A stretch of DNA of 64,000 bases. Source: Herbivorax alkaliphila (GTDB lineage Bacteria > Bacillota > Clostridia > Acetivibrionales > Acetivibrionaceae). Numbering within the stretch: the stretch's first letter is position 1; each line of letters starts with the position of its first letter. Position numbers and translations under genes: made by a program. The DNA lies in NCBI RefSeq assembly GCF_030848475.1, contig NZ_JAVDDS010000013.1, forward strand, positions 17,256 to 81,255, in the 5' to 3' direction. Below the pieces are notes generated by a model that was not told the origin of the DNA, did not search any database, and saw only the letters and a program-made list of their open reading frames with translations. Below are positions 63,764 to 64,000 of this stretch, one piece after another.

Positions 63764-63837
63764 TGGAGCGGGTGAAGGGAATCGAACCCTCGCAATCAGC
63801 TTGGAAGGCTGATGTTCTACCATTGAACTACACCCGC
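63764..63837 (-). tRNA. tRNA-Gly (anticodon TCC)
   Basis: A 74-nt cloverleaf with encoded CCA. Acceptor GCGGGTG/CACCCGC, anticodon loop CTTCCAA with TCC, and T-arm GAGGGTTCGATTCCCTT. It is the second gene of a two-tRNA operon. Confidence 0.96.
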
Positions 63838-63845
63838 ATATCCCT

Positions 63846-63920
63846 TGGAGCGGGTTACGAGATTTGAACTCGCGACTTTCACCTTGGCAAGGTGACACTC
63901 TACCACTGAGTTAAACCCGC
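63846..63920 (-). tRNA. tRNA-Gly (anticodon GCC)
   Basis: A 75-nt cloverleaf with encoded CCA. Acceptor GCGGGTT/AACCCGC, anticodon loop CTTGCCAA with GCC, and T-arm GCGAGTTCAAATCTCGT. First gene of the operon, right behind a consensus promoter. Confidence 0.96.
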
Positions 63921-63944
63921 ATTCCTCAACCAATCGCAAAGTTA

Positions 63945-63973
63945 ATTATATCTTTTAATATTCACTTTGTCAA
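63945..63973 (-). promoter_or_regulatory. Consensus sigma-A promoter of the tRNA-Gly operon
   Basis: On the minus strand TTGACA (63973-63968) and TATAAT (63950-63945) are exactly 17 bp apart, 25 nt before the first tRNA. Both boxes are perfect consensus, as usual for stable RNA genes. Confidence 0.9.
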
Positions 63974-64000
63974 GAATAAAATGAATTTTTCCACACGGTT

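Overview
The window comes from a low-GC, spore-forming, cellulolytic member of the Clostridia, probably of the Acetivibrio/Ruminiclostridium type. The evidence is the set of sporulation genes (spo0A, spoIIAA-spoIIAB-sigF, spoVAE), AT-rich coding with several TTG, GTG and possibly CTG starts, and two secreted proteins with type I dockerin modules (a family 9 glycoside hydrolase and a CotH-family protein), which imply a cellulosome. The species cannot be fixed from the sequence alone. Most genes lie on the minus strand.

Layout. 1-2.3 kb: a PEP-synthase/rifampin-phosphotransferase-like gene cut by the window edge, with a coupled small gene, then a collapsed MalT-type LuxR regulator. 3-10 kb: purA with a long structured leader, a DUF1858 protein, two-subunit class I fumarase, a stress-like protein, HU, spo0A and aroA. 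10-18.4 kb: a degenerate receiver/GGDEF-like protein, an RlmL-type methyltransferase, signal peptidase I, an SsuABC/NMT1-type ABC transporter, a small membrane protein and a DUF116 protein. 18.6-23.6 kb: an ECF sigma factor, an RsgI-like anti-sigma factor with PKD and carbohydrate-binding-like modules, and a dockerin-bearing GH9 cellulase. Identical promoter cores (GGAAC-N16-CGTA) stand before the sigma gene and before the cellulase. 25-30 kb: the lower glycolytic cluster gap-pgk-tpiA-gpmI. 30-31.7 kb: REP-like GGGGACGGTT repeats around a CapA-family gene.

31.7-45.3 kb is the most unusual part: an apparent seven-gene operon for an undescribed polyketide or lipid product. In transcription order it holds a KASIII-like protein without the catalytic Cys, a stand-alone ACP, a KASIII-like protein with the Cys, an acyl-CoA/AMP ligase, an alpha/beta hydrolase, a 2586-residue synthase (KS-AT-KS'-ACP-ACP-KR-DH) and an Sfp-type phosphopantetheinyl transferase. 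Both ACP domains of the synthase carry Thr where Ser normally takes the phosphopantetheine arm, and the last ~17 residues of the transferase are encoded by a REP-like repeat.

45.4-53.3 kb: a GGDEF/HD-GYP protein split by a frameshift, a DUF2156 protein that probably starts at CTG, a PepT-like peptidase, trmL, a CheX-like protein, spoVAE, a 42-residue lipoprotein gene and the spoIIA operon behind a sigma-H-like promoter. 53.3-56.5 kb: the CotH/dockerin protein. 56.6-63.6 kb: an hprK-PHP-murB-rapZ-debranching enzyme-whiA-HPr cluster joining carbon catabolite control, cell wall synthesis and glycogen use. 63.7-64 kb: two tRNA-Gly genes behind a consensus sigma-A promoter.
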